Source: Lactiplantibacillus songbeiensis
Lineage (GTDB): Bacteria; Bacillota; Bacilli; Lactobacillales; Lactobacillaceae
NCBI RefSeq assembly: GCF_005405125.1
Contig: NZ_BJDL01000008.1
Span: 1-64,000 of the forward strand
Direction of reading: 5' to 3'
DNA length: 64,000 bases
Numbering within the stretch: position 1 is the first letter of the stretch; every line of letters starts with the position of its first letter. A program made the position numbers and the translations under genes. Under the pieces are notes generated by a model. The model was given only the letters and a program-made list of their open reading frames with translations. It was not told the origin of the DNA and ran no database searches. Positions 1 through 10,180 of the stretch are shown here, piece by piece.

Positions 1-54
1 GAGCTGGGTATCTACGCTCATTTTATCCATTATCAGAACACCTCAGATTGTGTT

Positions 55-405
55 CCAACTTTTGGGGTACACCTCAAGCCCGGTCTTCAAAACTGGCCTT
101 GGCCTAAGTCCGAGCAGACCACTCACACTAAGGCCAACGACACGGCTGAGCATTTTAGGAACCAACCTCTCGGCTAAATGACCGGATTAAAAATAAACAA
201 TCGTTAATTTTTTATATCTGTTAATTAACGTCGGGCGGGCCAGAATTGGCTCAGTGGTGTCGTTTGACTTAGTCGAGTGATTTTCTCGAGTTAGTCAAAG
301 CCCGGCTTATGAGACCGCTTTGTGGCTCATAAACGCGGCCACCACGTTCCAGCCGATTCTGGACCAACTAGAGTGACAATTTAAACCAGCTAGCACCAAG
401 CGTAG
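55..405 (-). repeat. MITE-like intergenic repeat, copy 1
   Basis: Copy 1 of the hairpin-rich repeat family found six times in this window. Read on the minus strand it begins near 400 with the end motif CTTGGTGCTAGCTGG. Next comes module A (about 230-355), a large imperfect palindrome whose arms carry CCACCACGTTCCAGCC and GGCTCAGTGGTG around an inner stem-loop. Module B (about 78-180) follows, with a stem built on TTTTAGGAACCAACC. The left boundary is unclear. It fills the space downstream of mnmG, beyond that gene's terminator. Confidence 0.7.
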
Positions 406-456
406 TCACTATCCAACCAGACTTCCAAATGTTTTCAATAACTAACTGACAAGCAC

Positions 457-498
457 AAAAAAACGGCAACTAGCCATCACAACTAGTCACCGTTTTTA
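457..498 (-). terminator. Terminator of the mnmE-mnmG unit
   Basis: On the minus strand, just after the mnmG stop, a stem of about 16 bp (AAAACGGTGACTAGTT with its imperfect partner) is followed by seven T residues. This is a canonical Rho-independent terminator. Confidence 0.85.
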
Positions 499-499
499 G

Positions 500-2413
500 T
501 TAATCTTGAACTTTAGCAATCCGCCCTTGTTGAATGTAAACACTCAAAATAGCGATGTCAGCGGGATTGACCCCACTAATCCGGGAGGCTTGTGCAATCG
601 TCGCTGGTTGAATCTTCTTCAGCTTTTGATGGGCTTCAGTTGCTAAGCCGTCAATTGCATCGTAATCAATCCGATCAGGAATTTTCTTAGCTTCCAGCTT
701 CTTCAAGTGGGCCACGCGTTCTTCAGCCTTTTTGATGTAGCCGGCATACTTGATTTGAATTTCAACTTGTTCAATAATATGCCGTTCCAATGGTTCTGGC
801 GCTGCGGGAATAAACCGCATCAGATCAGCATAGCTGACTTCTGGTCGCTTCAAGAAATCGGCAGCCAAAACGCCATCTTTAAGTTCACCAGAATGACGTT
901 CGCGCAAGAATTCGTTCACGGCATCATTAGGTTTGATACGGATGTTGTCCAATCGGTCAAGTTCATTTTTAATTGCTTGGCGTTTAGCTTCAAAAGCTGC
1001 ATACCGGTCATCGTCAATCAACCCTAAATCATGCCCCTTATCTGTTAAGCGTAAGTCCGCATTATCATGCCGTAAAATTAACCGATATTCCGCCCGACTA
1101 GTTAACAAACGATAAGGTTCATTCGTCCCCTTTGTCACCAAATCATCGATCATGACCCCAATATAGGCATCACTACGCTTTAAGGTCAATTGACCACGAT
1201 CTAGCGCCCGTAAACCGGCATTAATCCCAGCAATCAACCCTTGACCAGCAGCTTCTTCATAGCCAGAAGTCCCATTGGTTTGGCCGGCGGTATACAGATT
1301 CTTTACCAGCTTGGTTTCTAGCGTTGCGCGTAATTGATAGGGTGCTACCACGTCATATTCAATTGCATAACCAGGCCGCATCATCTCAGCGTCTTCCAGA
1401 CCTTTAATTGAATGTAAGATGTCTTGTTGGACTTCTTCTGGCATCGACGTTGATAATCCTTGAACATACCATTCATCCGTATTACGGCCTTCCGGTTCCA
1501 AGAATAATTGATGCCGCTTCTTGTCGGCAAAACGAACAATCTTGTCTTCAATTGATGGGCAATATCGTGGACCAACCCCTTCGATCACACCAGTAAACAT
1601 CGGCGCCCGGTCGAGATTGTCCCGAATAATCTTATGTGTGGTTTCGTTGGTATACGTTAACCAGCAAGATAATTGATGTTTTAAGTCAATATAGTCCTCA
1701 TCCTTGGTTTCAAAGCTAAAGTGATGCGGTTCGGGATCACCTGGTTGTTCTTCGGTCACACTATAATCAATCGTGTTCCCGTCAACCCGTGGTGGTGTCC
1801 CAGTCTTAAACCGTTCAAGGTCAAACCCGAGCTTTTCCAAGTCGCCAGATAACTTCATCGCTGGCTGAGAATTATTAGGACCTGACGAATACATTAATTC
1901 GCCGATAATAATCTTCCCACGGGCGGCCGTACCAGTTGTTAAGACCACACTTTTGGCACTGTAACGGGCCCCAGTATTCGTGATAACCCCTTTGCAGACA
2001 CCATCTTCCACGATCAAGCCATCCACGATACCTTGACGCAAGGTCAAGTTAGGTTCGCGTTCAATCGTATGTTTCATTTCAGCATGATAAGCATGCTTAT
2101 CTGCTTGGGCCCGGAGTGCACGCACAGCGGGACCTTTACCAGTATTTAACATCCGCATTTGGACATAAGTCTTATCAATATTGCGGCCCATTTCGCCCCC
2201 TAAGGCGTCAATTTCACGGACCACAATGCCTTTCGCCGGCCCCCCGACGGATGGATTACAAGGCATGAAGGCCACCATATCTAAGTTGATGGTCATCAGT
2301 AACGTGCGGTTACCCATTCGGGCCGCTGCTAAAGCCGCTTCCGAACCGGCATGGCCAGCACCTACGACGATGACGTCATAGTCGCGGCCAGCGTATTGCT
2401 TTACTTCTGTCAT
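500..2413 (-). CDS. mnmG: tRNA uridine-5-carboxymethylaminomethyl modification enzyme MnmG (GidA)
   Basis: This is the FAD-dependent subunit that works with MnmE to place the carboxymethylaminomethyl group on C5 of wobble U34 in several tRNAs. The 637-residue length fits the family. The FAD-binding motif [12 protein letters not shown] is at about residues 16-27, the family signature [17 protein letters not shown] follows near residue 57, and the C-terminal helical domain is complete. It starts 24 bp after the mnmE stop, so the two subunits are co-transcribed, as is usual beside the Firmicute origin. The ATG is preceded by GGAGGAAAAGTTAATC. Ordinary core gene. Confidence 0.97.
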   Translation of the reverse strand: MTEVKQYAGRDYDVIVVGAGHAGSEAALAAARMGNRTLLMTINLDMVAFMPCNPSVGGPAKGIVVREIDALGGEMGRNIDKTYVQMRMLNTGKGPAVRALRAQADKHAYHAEMKHTIEREPNLTLRQGIVDGLIVEDGVCKGVITNTGARYSAKSVVLTTGTAARGKIIIGELMYSSGPNNSQPAMKLSGDLEKLGFDLERFKTGTPPRVDGNTIDYSVTEEQPGDPEPHHFSFETKDEDYIDLKHQLSCWLTYTNETTHKIIRDNLDRAPMFTGVIEGVGPRYCPSIEDKIVRFADKKRHQLFLEPEGRNTDEWYVQGLSTSMPEEVQQDILHSIKGLEDAEMMRPGYAIEYDVVAPYQLRATLETKLVKNLYTAGQTNGTSGYEEAAGQGLIAGINAGLRALDRGQLTLKRSDAYIGVMIDDLVTKGTNEPYRLLTSRAEYRLILRHDNADLRLTDKGHDLGLIDDDRYAAFEAKRQAIKNELDRLDNIRIKPNDAVNEFLRERHSGELKDGVLAADFLKRPEVSYADLMRFIPAAPEPLERHIIEQVEIQIKYAGYIKKAEERVAHLKKLEAKKIPDRIDYDAIDGLATEAHQKLKKIQPATIAQASRISGVNPADIAILSVYIQQGRIAKVQD

Positions 2414-2437
2414 GATTAACTTTTCCTCCGTACGACG

Positions 2438-3829
2438 CTACTTACCCAGACAAAATTGGCTAAATAGTTGATCAATTAATTCATCTTCATAGCTATCCCC
2501 GGTAATTTGTCCCAGGAATTCCCAACAACGGGTCATATCGATCTGAACCAAGTCAACGGGCATCCCGGCTGCAATCCCCGTTTGAACATCTTGCAAGGCT
2601 TGCTTGGCTTGGTGCAATAACCCGATATGACGGGCGTTAGTGACCATCACATTATTTTGACTACTTTCGATGCCTTCATTAAAGAACATCTTCGCAATCC
2701 GTTGTTCCAACTGTTCAACACCCGCCTGTTGTAAGACCGACATACTCATGACATCAGCCATATCAACGTTATCAGCGAGTTTCGCCTGATCAAGCTTAGC
2801 AGGTAGATCGGTCTTGTTTAAGATCACGATCCGCTTGGAATCATTTGTTTCAGCAAGTAATTCCAAATCTTCAGCGGTTAACGGTTGACTGTTATCTAAA
2901 ACTAACAAGACCAGGTCAGCGGCACCAATGGCTTTGCGGCTCCGTTCAACCCCGATCTTTTCGACCTTATCTTCAGTATCACGAATCCCAGCCGTATCGA
3001 CTAGTTTCAACGGCACCCCGCGGACATTGACGTATTCTTCAATCACGTCCCGCGTGGTTCCAGCGACATCCGTCACAATCGCTTTATCTTCATGCAACAA
3101 ATGATTTAGTAAACTCGACTTACCAACGTTAGGCCGCCCAATAATCGCGGTTGCTAACCCTTCACGCAAGACTTTTCCTTGCTTGGCGGTTGCCAACAAT
3201 TGATCGATACTTTGACCCACTTCAGTTGCCTTTTCAGTCAGCATCTTCGTGGTCATCGCTTCGACCGCATCATATTCCGGATAATCGATATTGACTTCGA
3301 CTTGTGCCAACACATCTAAGATATCTTGCCGTAGATGCCGAATTAAGGTCGATAAATCACCGTCTAATTGATTTAAGGCTACTTTCATCGACTTATCGGT
3401 CTTAGCCCGAATCAAGTCCATCACGGCTTCAGCTTGAGAAAGGTCTAGCCGGCCGTTTAAGAAGGCTCGCTTGGTAAACTCACCTGGTTCCGCCATCCGC
3501 GCCCCATGACTCAAAATCAACTGTAGAATCTCATTTGTTGCCACGAGACCACCGTGACAGTTGATTTCAATCACATCTTCACGCGTATATGTCTTGGGTG
3601 CCCGCATCACGGAAGCCATCACTTCATCGACTTCTTGCTTCGTATCAGGGTCAATAATATGCCCGTAATTAATCGTATGGGAGTTAACCTTGCTTAAATC
3701 TTTCCCTTTAAAAATGCGAGCTACAACGTTAAACGTCTGCTCACCACTAATCCGGATAATCGAAATACCACCTTCACCAGGTGGGGTCGAAATTGCCGCA
3801 ATCGTATCAAATTCCGTGGTCGTCGGCAT
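2438..3829 (-). CDS. mnmE: tRNA modification GTPase MnmE (TrmE/ThdF)
   Basis: MnmE is the GTPase and tetrahydrofolate-binding partner of MnmG in wobble-uridine modification. The N-terminal formyl-binding domain covers about residues 1-120. The inserted G domain carries [12 protein letters not shown] near residue 225, then DVAGTTRD and NKTD. The protein ends in FCLGK, which holds the conserved catalytic Cys of the C-x-G-K motif. An upstream ATG would add six residues, but AAAGGA lies at good spacing only before ATGCCGACG, so I start at 3829 (463 residues). Confidence 0.96.
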   Translation of the reverse strand: MPTTTEFDTIAAISTPPGEGGISIIRISGEQTFNVVARIFKGKDLSKVNSHTINYGHIIDPDTKQEVDEVMASVMRAPKTYTREDVIEINCHGGLVATNEILQLILSHGARMAEPGEFTKRAFLNGRLDLSQAEAVMDLIRAKTDKSMKVALNQLDGDLSTLIRHLRQDILDVLAQVEVNIDYPEYDAVEAMTTKMLTEKATEVGQSIDQLLATAKQGKVLREGLATAIIGRPNVGKSSLLNHLLHEDKAIVTDVAGTTRDVIEEYVNVRGVPLKLVDTAGIRDTEDKVEKIGVERSRKAIGAADLVLLVLDNSQPLTAEDLELLAETNDSKRIVILNKTDLPAKLDQAKLADNVDMADVMSMSVLQQAGVEQLEQRIAKMFFNEGIESSQNNVMVTNARHIGLLHQAKQALQDVQTGIAAGMPVDLVQIDMTRCWEFLGQITGDSYEDELIDQLFSQFCLGK

Positions 3830-3878
3830 GTCATCATTTCCTTTCATTTGCTGTCTGAATAGCGCTTTACCGCCTAAT

Positions 3879-3887
3879 ACTATACCA
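3879..3887 (-). promoter_or_regulatory. Candidate extended -10 promoter for mnmE-mnmG
   Basis: The minus strand reads TGGTATAGT, an extended -10 box, about 50 bp upstream of the mnmE start. No strong -35 is visible. Only the motif and its position support this call. Confidence 0.4.
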
Positions 3888-3929
3888 AGTTTTACTTACA
3901 ATTAGTTAACAATATGTCCTAAAATGCAG

Positions 3930-3979
3930 AAAAAAAGCGCCTAGTCCACGCCACCTTAAAGCGTGGATAAAGCACTTTG
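3930..3979 (-). terminator. Terminator of jag
   Basis: The minus strand forms a long stem with interior mismatches (TCCACGC pairing with GCGTGGA, then GCGC with a GCAC-type partner) followed by seven T residues. It separates jag from mnmE. Confidence 0.75.
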
Positions 3980-4071
3980 ACTACTTTATCTAAAAGATAA
4001 GAATGATTACCACTTACTATAATAGCTCATTTGTCGTTTGTCAAACGCCTGTTTGTGCTCACTAAAAAGAG

Positions 4072-4977
4072 CTATTTACGAATCGCCACAACGACGGCTC
4101 GATGCGGATCACGGCCCTCAGAAAAAGTCGTCACATGATGATTGTCAGCCAGTTCGGCATGAATTAATTTTCGTTCAAACGATGGCATCGGATCCAAGAA
4201 AACTTGTTTGCCAGTCGCAATCGCTTCACGTGCCGTACTTTCAGCCAAGCGTTTCAAAGTGTCTTCTCGACGTTCCCGATAATCATCAACGTCTAAGACA
4301 ACATTGACGTGTGACGCACCATGATGATTCATGTACACTTGCGCTAAATCTTGTAACGCATTGATGGTCCGCCCATGCTTGCCGATTAATAGCCCTTGCT
4401 TGGGCGTGTCAAAGTTCAAGCTGGCATATCGATTACCAAAATCGACATCCAAATCAGCAGTAATGCCAAGTTGCTTCACCACTTCTAACAAGTAGGCGCT
4501 CAAATCTCGAACGGCTTGTTCATTTGCCGCTTGCCGCGCCGCAATTTCAGCCGGTGTCCGCGTAGGCACTTCATTAGCTGAAGCTTTAACTGGCTTGGCT
4601 GGTTTGGACTTGGCCACTTTGCTGGGTTTAGTCGACTTAACCGGTTTAGCCACTGCTTTGGGTTTCGCTTGGTGAGCCACCTTTTTAACTGGTTTAGTTG
4701 TTACTGGCCGTTGCGGTGTCACCGGTTGCGTTGGTACTGCTGCTTGAGCTGGTTTAGAACCAACTGCCGATTTAGCGGGCGTCGCCGTTTTAGCCGCAAT
4801 TGATTGCGGTGCTGGCTTAGCAATCAACGCAACCTTAGCGGGGCGCTTACCAAGTCCTAGGAACCCTTTCTTGGGATTTTCAAGTACGTCAATTTTAACG
4901 TTGTCACGGGTCGTTTGCATTTGCTTAAGGCCCGTCGCAATTGCTTCAGCGACGGTAGGTCCTTCAAATACTGCCAT
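4072..4977 (-). CDS. jag: Jag/KhpB RNA-binding protein (KH and R3H domains)
   Basis: This is a cytoplasmic RNA-binding protein (SpoIIIJ-associated protein, KhpB) linked in Firmicutes to cell elongation and division control. The N-terminal Jag domain (about residues 1-50) contains the family motif KKGFLGLG. A long Ala/Lys/Pro/Val-rich linker occupies about 55-140. A KH domain with LIGKHGRTINALQ lies near 200-212, and a C-terminal R3H domain follows with the AVVVAIRK ending. The low-complexity linker is longer than in Bacillus Jag. It lies downstream of yidC, as usual, but a terminator and an own promoter separate the two. Confidence 0.93.
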   Translation of the reverse strand: MAVFEGPTVAEAIATGLKQMQTTRDNVKIDVLENPKKGFLGLGKRPAKVALIAKPAPQSIAAKTATPAKSAVGSKPAQAAVPTQPVTPQRPVTTKPVKKVAHQAKPKAVAKPVKSTKPSKVAKSKPAKPVKASANEVPTRTPAEIAARQAANEQAVRDLSAYLLEVVKQLGITADLDVDFGNRYASLNFDTPKQGLLIGKHGRTINALQDLAQVYMNHHGASHVNVVLDVDDYRERREDTLKRLAESTAREAIATGKQVFLDPMPSFERKLIHAELADNHHVTTFSEGRDPHRAVVVAIRK

Positions 4978-5012
4978 ATTGCTGTTTCCTCCTCGTAAAA
5001 ATACCTGTGTTT

Positions 5013-5018
5013 ATTATA
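5013..5018 (-). promoter_or_regulatory. jag promoter, extended -10
   Basis: The minus strand carries TGCTATAAT, an extended -10 element, 36 bp before the jag ATG and upstream of a GAGGAGG ribosome-binding site. It suggests jag can be transcribed separately from yidC. A TTCCCA 18 bp upstream is a weak -35. Confidence 0.5.
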
Positions 5019-5265
5019 GCATTGAACTAGGAGGCATGGGAATTGCGGGTTGAGGCGTGACATTGTGGGTTAGATTGGAATTTTATTGACTGTTTTCATT
5101 TTTGACCGATTGGTAAAATAGCAGTGCTTTTTTCTATAATCTTAGTCACTTGCCGAAACGTTTTCGGGTTGACTGGGAAATGCCACTCGCTATGTCATCA
5201 GCACTGCTCGGAAACTCATGGCGTCATCCTAAAAGCTCGGCCCCAAATTATCAGCCCAAACACGC

Positions 5266-5293
5266 AAAAAAAGACCCACCACATGGCAGGTCT
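5266..5293 (-). terminator. Terminator after yidC
   Basis: On the minus strand the stem AGACCTGCCA/GTGGGTCT is followed by seven T residues, 11 bp after the yidC stop. It splits yidC from jag. Confidence 0.8.
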
Positions 5294-5304
5294 ACTCAAT
5301 CGTA

Positions 5305-6138
5305 TTAACGTTTATGATTTCTGATCGCACGCTTTTTGGCACGTTCAATCGTACGTTGACGGTCTTTTTCTTTTTGCTTCTTGGCTTCTCGTTCGCGATT
5401 GATCTTGAATGGGTTTTGCAACAACATTGTTTGACCAACTTGGAACGCGTTAGAAATAACCCAGTATAGTGACAACGCGGATGGCACGTTGATGGCAGTA
5501 ATCAAAATGACTAACGGCATCAAGTACGTCATCCATTGCGTCATCCCATTTTGTTCTGGTTGCGACTTCATCGCTAACCAGGAACTAGCAAACGTGAATA
5601 ACGCCGCTAGGATTGGCAAAACGTAATACGGATCTTTATCACCAAGTTGCAACCATAAGAAAGTCCCAGTCTTCAAGACTTTAGTACGCCAAATTGCTTG
5701 ATATAACGCAATCAGAATCGGCATTTGAACTAACAATGGTAACATGCTGGCCATTGGGTGCACGCCATACTTACTGTAAAGCTTCTTCATCTCGGCTTGT
5801 AGCTTTTGTTGTGTTTCCATATCCTTAGATGAATATTGCTTTTGTAAAGCCTTCATCTGTGGTTGGATTTCTTGCATCGCAAGCATACTGCGAGTTTGGA
5901 AGATCATTAACGGTAAGATGATGATCCGGATGATCAACGTAAAGGCGATAATCCCTAAGCCGTAGCTGTGACCGAACAAGTGCGATAACCAAATAATCGC
6001 CCGTGAGAAGTTCAGGATGACACCGCCATCCCAAAACCCGGTACTCTGCTCCGTAATTGGGGTATTACTACACCCAGTCAGTACTAGCGCAATTGCCAGC
6101 ACGGAAAGCATTGCCAGTATTTTTCTGTACTTTTTCAA
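5305..6138 (-). CDS. yidC: Membrane protein insertase YidC (lipoprotein form)
   Basis: YidC/Oxa1/SpoIIIJ inserts and folds membrane proteins, alone or with SecYEG. The 277-residue length is that of the Gram-positive form, which lacks the large periplasmic domain. The N-terminus is a lipoprotein signal ending LVLTGC (Cys23). About five membrane segments follow; the conserved core includes QMPILIALYQAIW and SLYWVISN, and the C-terminal tail is very basic and could contact the ribosome. The start codon is TTG at 6138, chosen because GAGGA lies just upstream and no in-frame ATG fits. It sits 14 bp downstream of rnpA. Confidence 0.95.
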   Translation of the reverse strand: MKKYRKILAMLSVLAIALVLTGCSNTPITEQSTGFWDGGVILNFSRAIIWLSHLFGHSYGLGIIAFTLIIRIIILPLMIFQTRSMLAMQEIQPQMKALQKQYSSKDMETQQKLQAEMKKLYSKYGVHPMASMLPLLVQMPILIALYQAIWRTKVLKTGTFLWLQLGDKDPYYVLPILAALFTFASSWLAMKSQPEQNGMTQWMTYLMPLVILITAINVPSALSLYWVISNAFQVGQTMLLQNPFKINREREAKKQKEKDRQRTIERAKKRAIRNHKR

Positions 6139-6152
6139 ACGAATATCCTCAC

Positions 6153-6497
6153 TTAATCATTGTCCAGCAGGTGCGCTAGCTTTAGCGCATGGCTAAGATA
6201 AGCTTTGATTTCAGCTTGCGACTTACCAGCAACACTCGGCCGTGCAATCACGAGAAAGTCAACCGTTGTAGGCAACTGTGGCTTTAACTCAGTAATTGAC
6301 TGTCGAATCCGCCGTTTGACCCAATTCCGAGCAACAGCATTCCCAATCTTTTTACCAACTGAGATACCGACGCGAAAATGTGGTTGTGCAGGCTTGTCCA
6401 AAACGTAAATGACAAATTGACGATTGGCATACGAGTTGCGGGTTTCAAAAACCTGCTGAAAGTCAGCTTCTTTTTTGACCCGATATGATTTTCGCAT
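6153..6497 (-). CDS. rnpA: Ribonuclease P protein component
   Basis: This is the small basic protein subunit of RNase P, which binds the catalytic RNA and helps recognise pre-tRNA 5' leaders. The 114-residue length is typical. The family signature is visible in VGKKIGNAVARNWVKRRIRQ (about residues 47-66). It lies between rpmH and yidC in the universal rpmH-rnpA-yidC order. A terminator-like hairpin and a second long stem-loop separate it from rpmH, which would lower rnpA transcription relative to L34. Confidence 0.96.
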   Translation of the reverse strand: MRKSYRVKKEADFQQVFETRNSYANRQFVIYVLDKPAQPHFRVGISVGKKIGNAVARNWVKRRIRQSITELKPQLPTTVDFLVIARPSVAGKSQAEIKAYLSHALKLAHLLDND

Positions 6498-6550
6498 AAT
6501 CCATCTCCATGTGTGCGCTCAAGCTCACCTGAGCAAATCGCTGCACAACT

Positions 6551-6614
6551 TTACAGCCCTGAACGACCGAAGTCACTCAGGACTGTAAAGAAAAAGCCAC
6601 TGATTATCAGTGGC
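6551..6614 (-). terminator. Two stem-loops between rpmH and rnpA
   Basis: On the minus strand the first hairpin (GCCACTGATAATCAGTGGC then five T, 6591-6614) overlaps the end of rpmH and resembles an intrinsic terminator. A second perfect stem (TTTACAG..CTGTAAA, 6551-6590) follows without a T run. Together they look like partial termination or processing that keeps rpmH expression above rnpA. That effect is an inference. Confidence 0.7.
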
Positions 6615-6749
6615 CTATGCAGACAATACTTTTCTGCCTCGTTGGCGTCGACGGGCTAACACTTTACGGCCTGTGCTGGTGCTCATCCGTTTGCGGAAAC
6701 CATGGACACGTGAACGATGCCGCTTCTTTGGTTGGTAAGTTCTCTTCAT
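6615..6749 (-). CDS. rpmH: 50S ribosomal protein L34
   Basis: L34 is a very basic 44-residue protein of the large ribosomal subunit. The sequence starts [20 protein letters not shown] and contains the family core [15 protein letters not shown]. Two adjacent ATG codons exist; the second (6749) gives the canonical MKRTYQP start and sits 7 nt after GGAGG. Its promoter lies in the oriC-proximal region upstream. Confidence 0.97.
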   Translation of the reverse strand: MKRTYQPKKRHRSRVHGFRKRMSTSTGRKVLARRRQRGRKVLSA

Positions 6750-7256
6750 CATGACACCTCCTTCTCTATAATGACATGAATCAATTCGATTAAGTCGTTA
6801 TTTTCAAAACGCAGTCTATTCTAAAACGCATTTCCTAGATACTATAGCATAGATTTACTAATTTGAAAACCTCGAAATTAATAATCCCGTCAACTATTAC
6901 CAATGATTTTAGCGAATAACTTGTGGCTAGCCCTGTGGATGATTGTGAATTACCTTTTGACTGTCCCCAAGTTACACACAGCCTTATTGACAAAATAACG
7001 GGGTGTGATTTAGTTATCCACAGCGTGTTTATTTTGTGTGCATAACCTTTTGAAACGTTAGTCTGTCAAAGCCACTTTTAACCACCTTTTTGTGGACAAC
7101 TCTGCTTTTCTCCAAAATCCTCCAGTTTTAGACACCCTGTGTATAACTTTAAAAACAGCTTGTGATTTCAATTTACATTCTTATCGGCTGCCTGTGGAAA
7201 ACTTTTAACGTTCATGCTAAAATAGACTTACGTTTTTTAAGAAAAGGGGTATCCAT
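6750..7256. other. oriC left part: rpmH-dnaA intergenic region with DnaA boxes
   Basis: This 507-bp AT-rich gap separates divergent rpmH and dnaA. DnaA-box matches (consensus TTATNCACA, either strand) lie at 7014-7022 (TTATCCACA, perfect), 7037-7045 (TGTGCATAA, perfect complement), 7091-7099 (TGTGGACAA), 7138-7146 (TGTGTATAA, perfect complement) and 7193-7201 (TGTGGAAAA), with a weaker one at 6944-6952. An extended -10 for dnaA (TGCTAAAAT, 7215-7223) follows the boxes. This matches the upstream half of the bipartite Bacillus-type oriC and suggests DnaA autoregulation. Confidence 0.85.
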
Positions 7257-8618
7257 GTGCTGGATCGTAATGACTTATGGAACATCATTAAGTTCTCCCT
7301 AAAAAGTGATCTCTCATCGATGACTTTTCAAACATTCGTCGAGCCGGCCAATCCGCTGCAACTAAATAAATCGCAAATGACGATTGAAGTCCCAACTAAA
7401 CTTCATCGTGACTATTGGGAAAAAAATCTCGCTGAAAAATTCAGCGACTATGCTTTCCAAGCGACCAATGAGCAGATTGAACCAGTAATGATCACAGAGG
7501 AAGAACGTCAGCAGCTTACGGAAAAATCGCAAGCATCTACCGGTAACGTTGCAACCGAAAAATCGGCGACCGCAACTACCCCCACATTTATGCGGGAAAC
7601 GAAACTCAATCCGAAATATACCTTTGATAGCTTCGTCATTGGCAAGGGGAACCAAATGGCCCATGCCGCGGCGTTGGTCGTGTCGGAAGAACCCGGCACG
7701 ATGTATAATCCATTGTTTTTCTACGGGGGCGTCGGACTGGGCAAGACCCATTTGATGCACGCGATTGGCAACAAACTTCTCGATTCGAATCCAAATGGCA
7801 AGGTTAAGTACGTCACCAGTGAAGCGTTCACCAATGATTTGATTAACGCTATCCAAACTGGGACACAAGAATCGTTTCGTGAAGAATACCGTAATGTTGA
7901 CTTATTATTAGTTGATGATATTCAATTCTTTGCTAATAAGGAAGCTACTCAAGAAGAGTTCTTCCATACATTTAATGCGTTATATGAAGATGATAAACAG
8001 ATCGTCCTCACCTCTGATCGCTTACCAAATGAAATTCCGAAATTACAAGATCGGTTAGTTTCTAGATTTAAGTGGGGGTTATCCGTTGATATTACCCCAC
8101 CTGATCTTGAAACCCGAATTGCCATTTTGCGTAACAAAGCGGATCTTGAAGGGATTGCGATCCCCGATGATACCCTAAGTTACATTGCGGGACAGATCGA
8201 TTCTAATGTCCGCGAACTTGAGGGTGCTTTAGCTCGAGTTCAAGCTTACTCACAATTAAACAAATCACCCATCACCACGAGTTTAGTGGCCGATGCATTG
8301 AAGAGCTTAAACCTTAATAGTAAGCTATCAGAAGTGTCGATTCCCGTTATTCAGGAAAAAGTCGCCAAGTATTACCATATTACAATGGCTGACATTAAGG
8401 GGAAGAAACGTAATAAACAGATCGTTAATCCACGCCAAATCGCGATGTACCTAGCACGAGAGTTAACAGATAGTTCACTCCCACGCATTGGTAACGAGTT
8501 TGGCGGTAAAGATCACACCACGGTCATCCATGCTTGTGATAAGATTTCCGCGGCACTCAAAACCGATACCGAATTACAACAAGCTATCGGTGATCTGAAA
8601 AGTCAGCTAAAAGCGTAG
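7257..8618 (+). CDS. dnaA: Chromosomal replication initiator protein DnaA
   Basis: DnaA is the AAA+ initiator that binds DnaA boxes, melts oriC and loads the helicase. Its 453 residues show an N-terminal interaction domain, a variable linker (about 85-115), Walker [13 protein letters not shown] near residue 157, Walker [11 protein letters not shown], and the C-terminal DNA-binding signature [11 protein letters not shown]. The start is GTG at 7257, 7 nt after AAGGGG; the ATG two bases earlier is out of frame. DnaA boxes flank the gene on both sides. Confidence 0.98.
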   Translation: MLDRNDLWNIIKFSLKSDLSSMTFQTFVEPANPLQLNKSQMTIEVPTKLHRDYWEKNLAEKFSDYAFQATNEQIEPVMITEEERQQLTEKSQASTGNVATEKSATATTPTFMRETKLNPKYTFDSFVIGKGNQMAHAAALVVSEEPGTMYNPLFFYGGVGLGKTHLMHAIGNKLLDSNPNGKVKYVTSEAFTNDLINAIQTGTQESFREEYRNVDLLLVDDIQFFANKEATQEEFFHTFNALYEDDKQIVLTSDRLPNEIPKLQDRLVSRFKWGLSVDITPPDLETRIAILRNKADLEGIAIPDDTLSYIAGQIDSNVRELEGALARVQAYSQLNKSPITTSLVADALKSLNLNSKLSEVSIPVIQEKVAKYYHITMADIKGKKRNKQIVNPRQIAMYLARELTDSSLPRIGNEFGGKDHTTVIHACDKISAALKTDTELQQAIGDLKSQLKA

Positions 8619-8791
8619 TGTGGATAAATTCTAATAACTCTAAAAGTTTTCCACAACTTATGCACATGTGGAAAACTCGATGGTTAGTAGGGTTACAAAA
8701 CTTTTCCACAGTACCCACTGCCCTACTATTACTACGATCTTTTATCTATTAATCTATATAAACCCGTGTCACCAAGAAGAGAGGATACCTT
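8619..8791. other. oriC right part: DnaA boxes and DnaA-trio unwinding element
   Basis: The dnaA-dnaN gap carries boxes at 8619-8627 (TGTGGATAA, perfect), 8647-8655 (TTTTCCACA), 8658-8666 (TTATGCACA, perfect), 8667-8675 (TGTGGAAAA) and 8702-8710 (TTTTCCACA). After the last box comes a short GC-richer step (8711-8723). Then follows CTACTATTACTACGATC (8723-8739), a run of TAC/TAT triplets like the Bacillus subtilis DnaA-trio, and a strongly AT-rich stretch to about 8760. By that precedent this is the duplex-unwinding site. Confidence 0.85.
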
Positions 8792-9931
8792 ATGAAGTTC
8801 ACGATCAATCGATCAGCTTTTATTAAAGAATTAAATAATGTGCAACGCGCAATTTCATCTAAAACCACCATTCCGATATTAACCGGACTAAAAATCGACG
8901 TTGCAACGGATGGCTTAACCCTAACCGGTAGTGATGCCGATATCTCAATTGAAACCACGATTCCCGCTGACGACGAAAACAATACGTTGGTCGTTGAAGA
9001 ACCTGGTTCAGTTGTCCTAACAGCCCGTTTCTTCAGTGAAATCGTTAAGAAATTACCAGAAGATACGATGACCATTGCGTTAGTTGATGGGTTCCAAACC
9101 CAAATCACTTCCGGCGCGGCTTCATTTACCATCAATGGCTTAGATCCGGAAAACTATCCACATTTACCTGAAATCGATACAACTAACACCATTACGTTAG
9201 CCGGTGATGTCTTCAAAGAACTTATTGGCCAAACCGTAATTGCCGTTTCAAATCAAGAAAGTCGGCCAATTTTAACTGGGGTTCACTTTATCTTGAAAGA
9301 CGGCGAATTTTTAGCGGTTGCTACCGATTCACATCGGTTAAGTCAACGTAAGATCAAGTTACCAGAAGCCAACAATGCCAATTACGACGTGATTATTCCA
9401 GGGAAGAGTTTAACGGAATTATCTCGGATGATTGGGGATGACAATCCGGATGTCCAAATGCGCTTATCTGAAAATCAAGTGCTATTTGTGTTAGGCAAGA
9501 CCTCGTTTTATTCACGTTTGCTGGAAGGTAACTATCCCGATACGTCACGGTTAATTCCTAAAGAATCAAACACCACGGTCGAAATTGAAGCCCCAGCATT
9601 GTCAGCAGCAATCGAACGGGCCTCACTACTGTCACATGAAAGTCGTAATAACGTGGTGCGTTTCTCGGTTAATCCAACAGACAAAACCATTACGATTTTT
9701 GGGAATTCACCAGATGTTGGGGAAGTTACGGAACAATTACAACCCGCTGAACTCAATGGTGATGAACTTGAAATTTCGTTTAACCCGGATTACATGAAAG
9801 AAGCTTTACGGTCATTCGGCCAAGCCATGATCAAGATTTCATTCACGATGGCTTTACGGCCATTTACCCTGGTGCCAACTGAAGAAGGCGAAAACTTTAT
9901 TCAGTTGATCACGCCAGTGCGGACCTTTTAA
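8792..9931 (+). CDS. dnaN: DNA polymerase III beta subunit (sliding clamp)
   Basis: DnaN forms the ring-shaped dimer that tethers DNA polymerase III and repair proteins to DNA. The 379-residue length and the three clamp folds are typical. It begins MKFTINRSAFIKELNNVQ and ends with the conserved clamp C-terminus LITPVRTF. It starts with ATG after AGAGAGGA, just beyond the oriC unwinding element, and ends at a strong terminator, so here it is separated from yaaA-recF-gyrBA. Confidence 0.98.
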   Translation: MKFTINRSAFIKELNNVQRAISSKTTIPILTGLKIDVATDGLTLTGSDADISIETTIPADDENNTLVVEEPGSVVLTARFFSEIVKKLPEDTMTIALVDGFQTQITSGAASFTINGLDPENYPHLPEIDTTNTITLAGDVFKELIGQTVIAVSNQESRPILTGVHFILKDGEFLAVATDSHRLSQRKIKLPEANNANYDVIIPGKSLTELSRMIGDDNPDVQMRLSENQVLFVLGKTSFYSRLLEGNYPDTSRLIPKESNTTVEIEAPALSAAIERASLLSHESRNNVVRFSVNPTDKTITIFGNSPDVGEVTEQLQPAELNGDELEISFNPDYMKEALRSFGQAMIKISFTMALRPFTLVPTEEGENFIQLITPVRTF

Positions 9932-9961
9932 TTGAGTTGAATAAATATACAAAGTGATGCT

Positions 9962-10000
9962 AAAGGCGACCAATCAAATACTGATTGGTCGCCTTTTTTT
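9962..10000 (+). terminator. dnaN terminator
   Basis: The inverted repeat AAAGGCGACCAATCA / TGATTGGTCGCCTTT is followed by a run of T. This is a strong intrinsic terminator. Confidence 0.9.
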
Positions 10001-10180
10001 GTTGGTAGTAAAGTGACTGATAGTGGGAGGTTGATAGGCTATTTACGTTACCGTAACTTTTACAGTTACACTGACTTGGAACGATATACACTTGTATCCA
10101 ATTGTTGTTTCAAAAAGAGTTTAATAAAAGTGGAATTTTGAACAGCTAACGCTATGTTACACAGTAATAGCAAGTGATGT

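Noticed and set aside
7362-7868. A 168-codon open frame on the minus strand inside dnaA
   Set aside because: It is fully antisense to the DnaA linker and ATPase domain, with low-complexity composition and no start signal.
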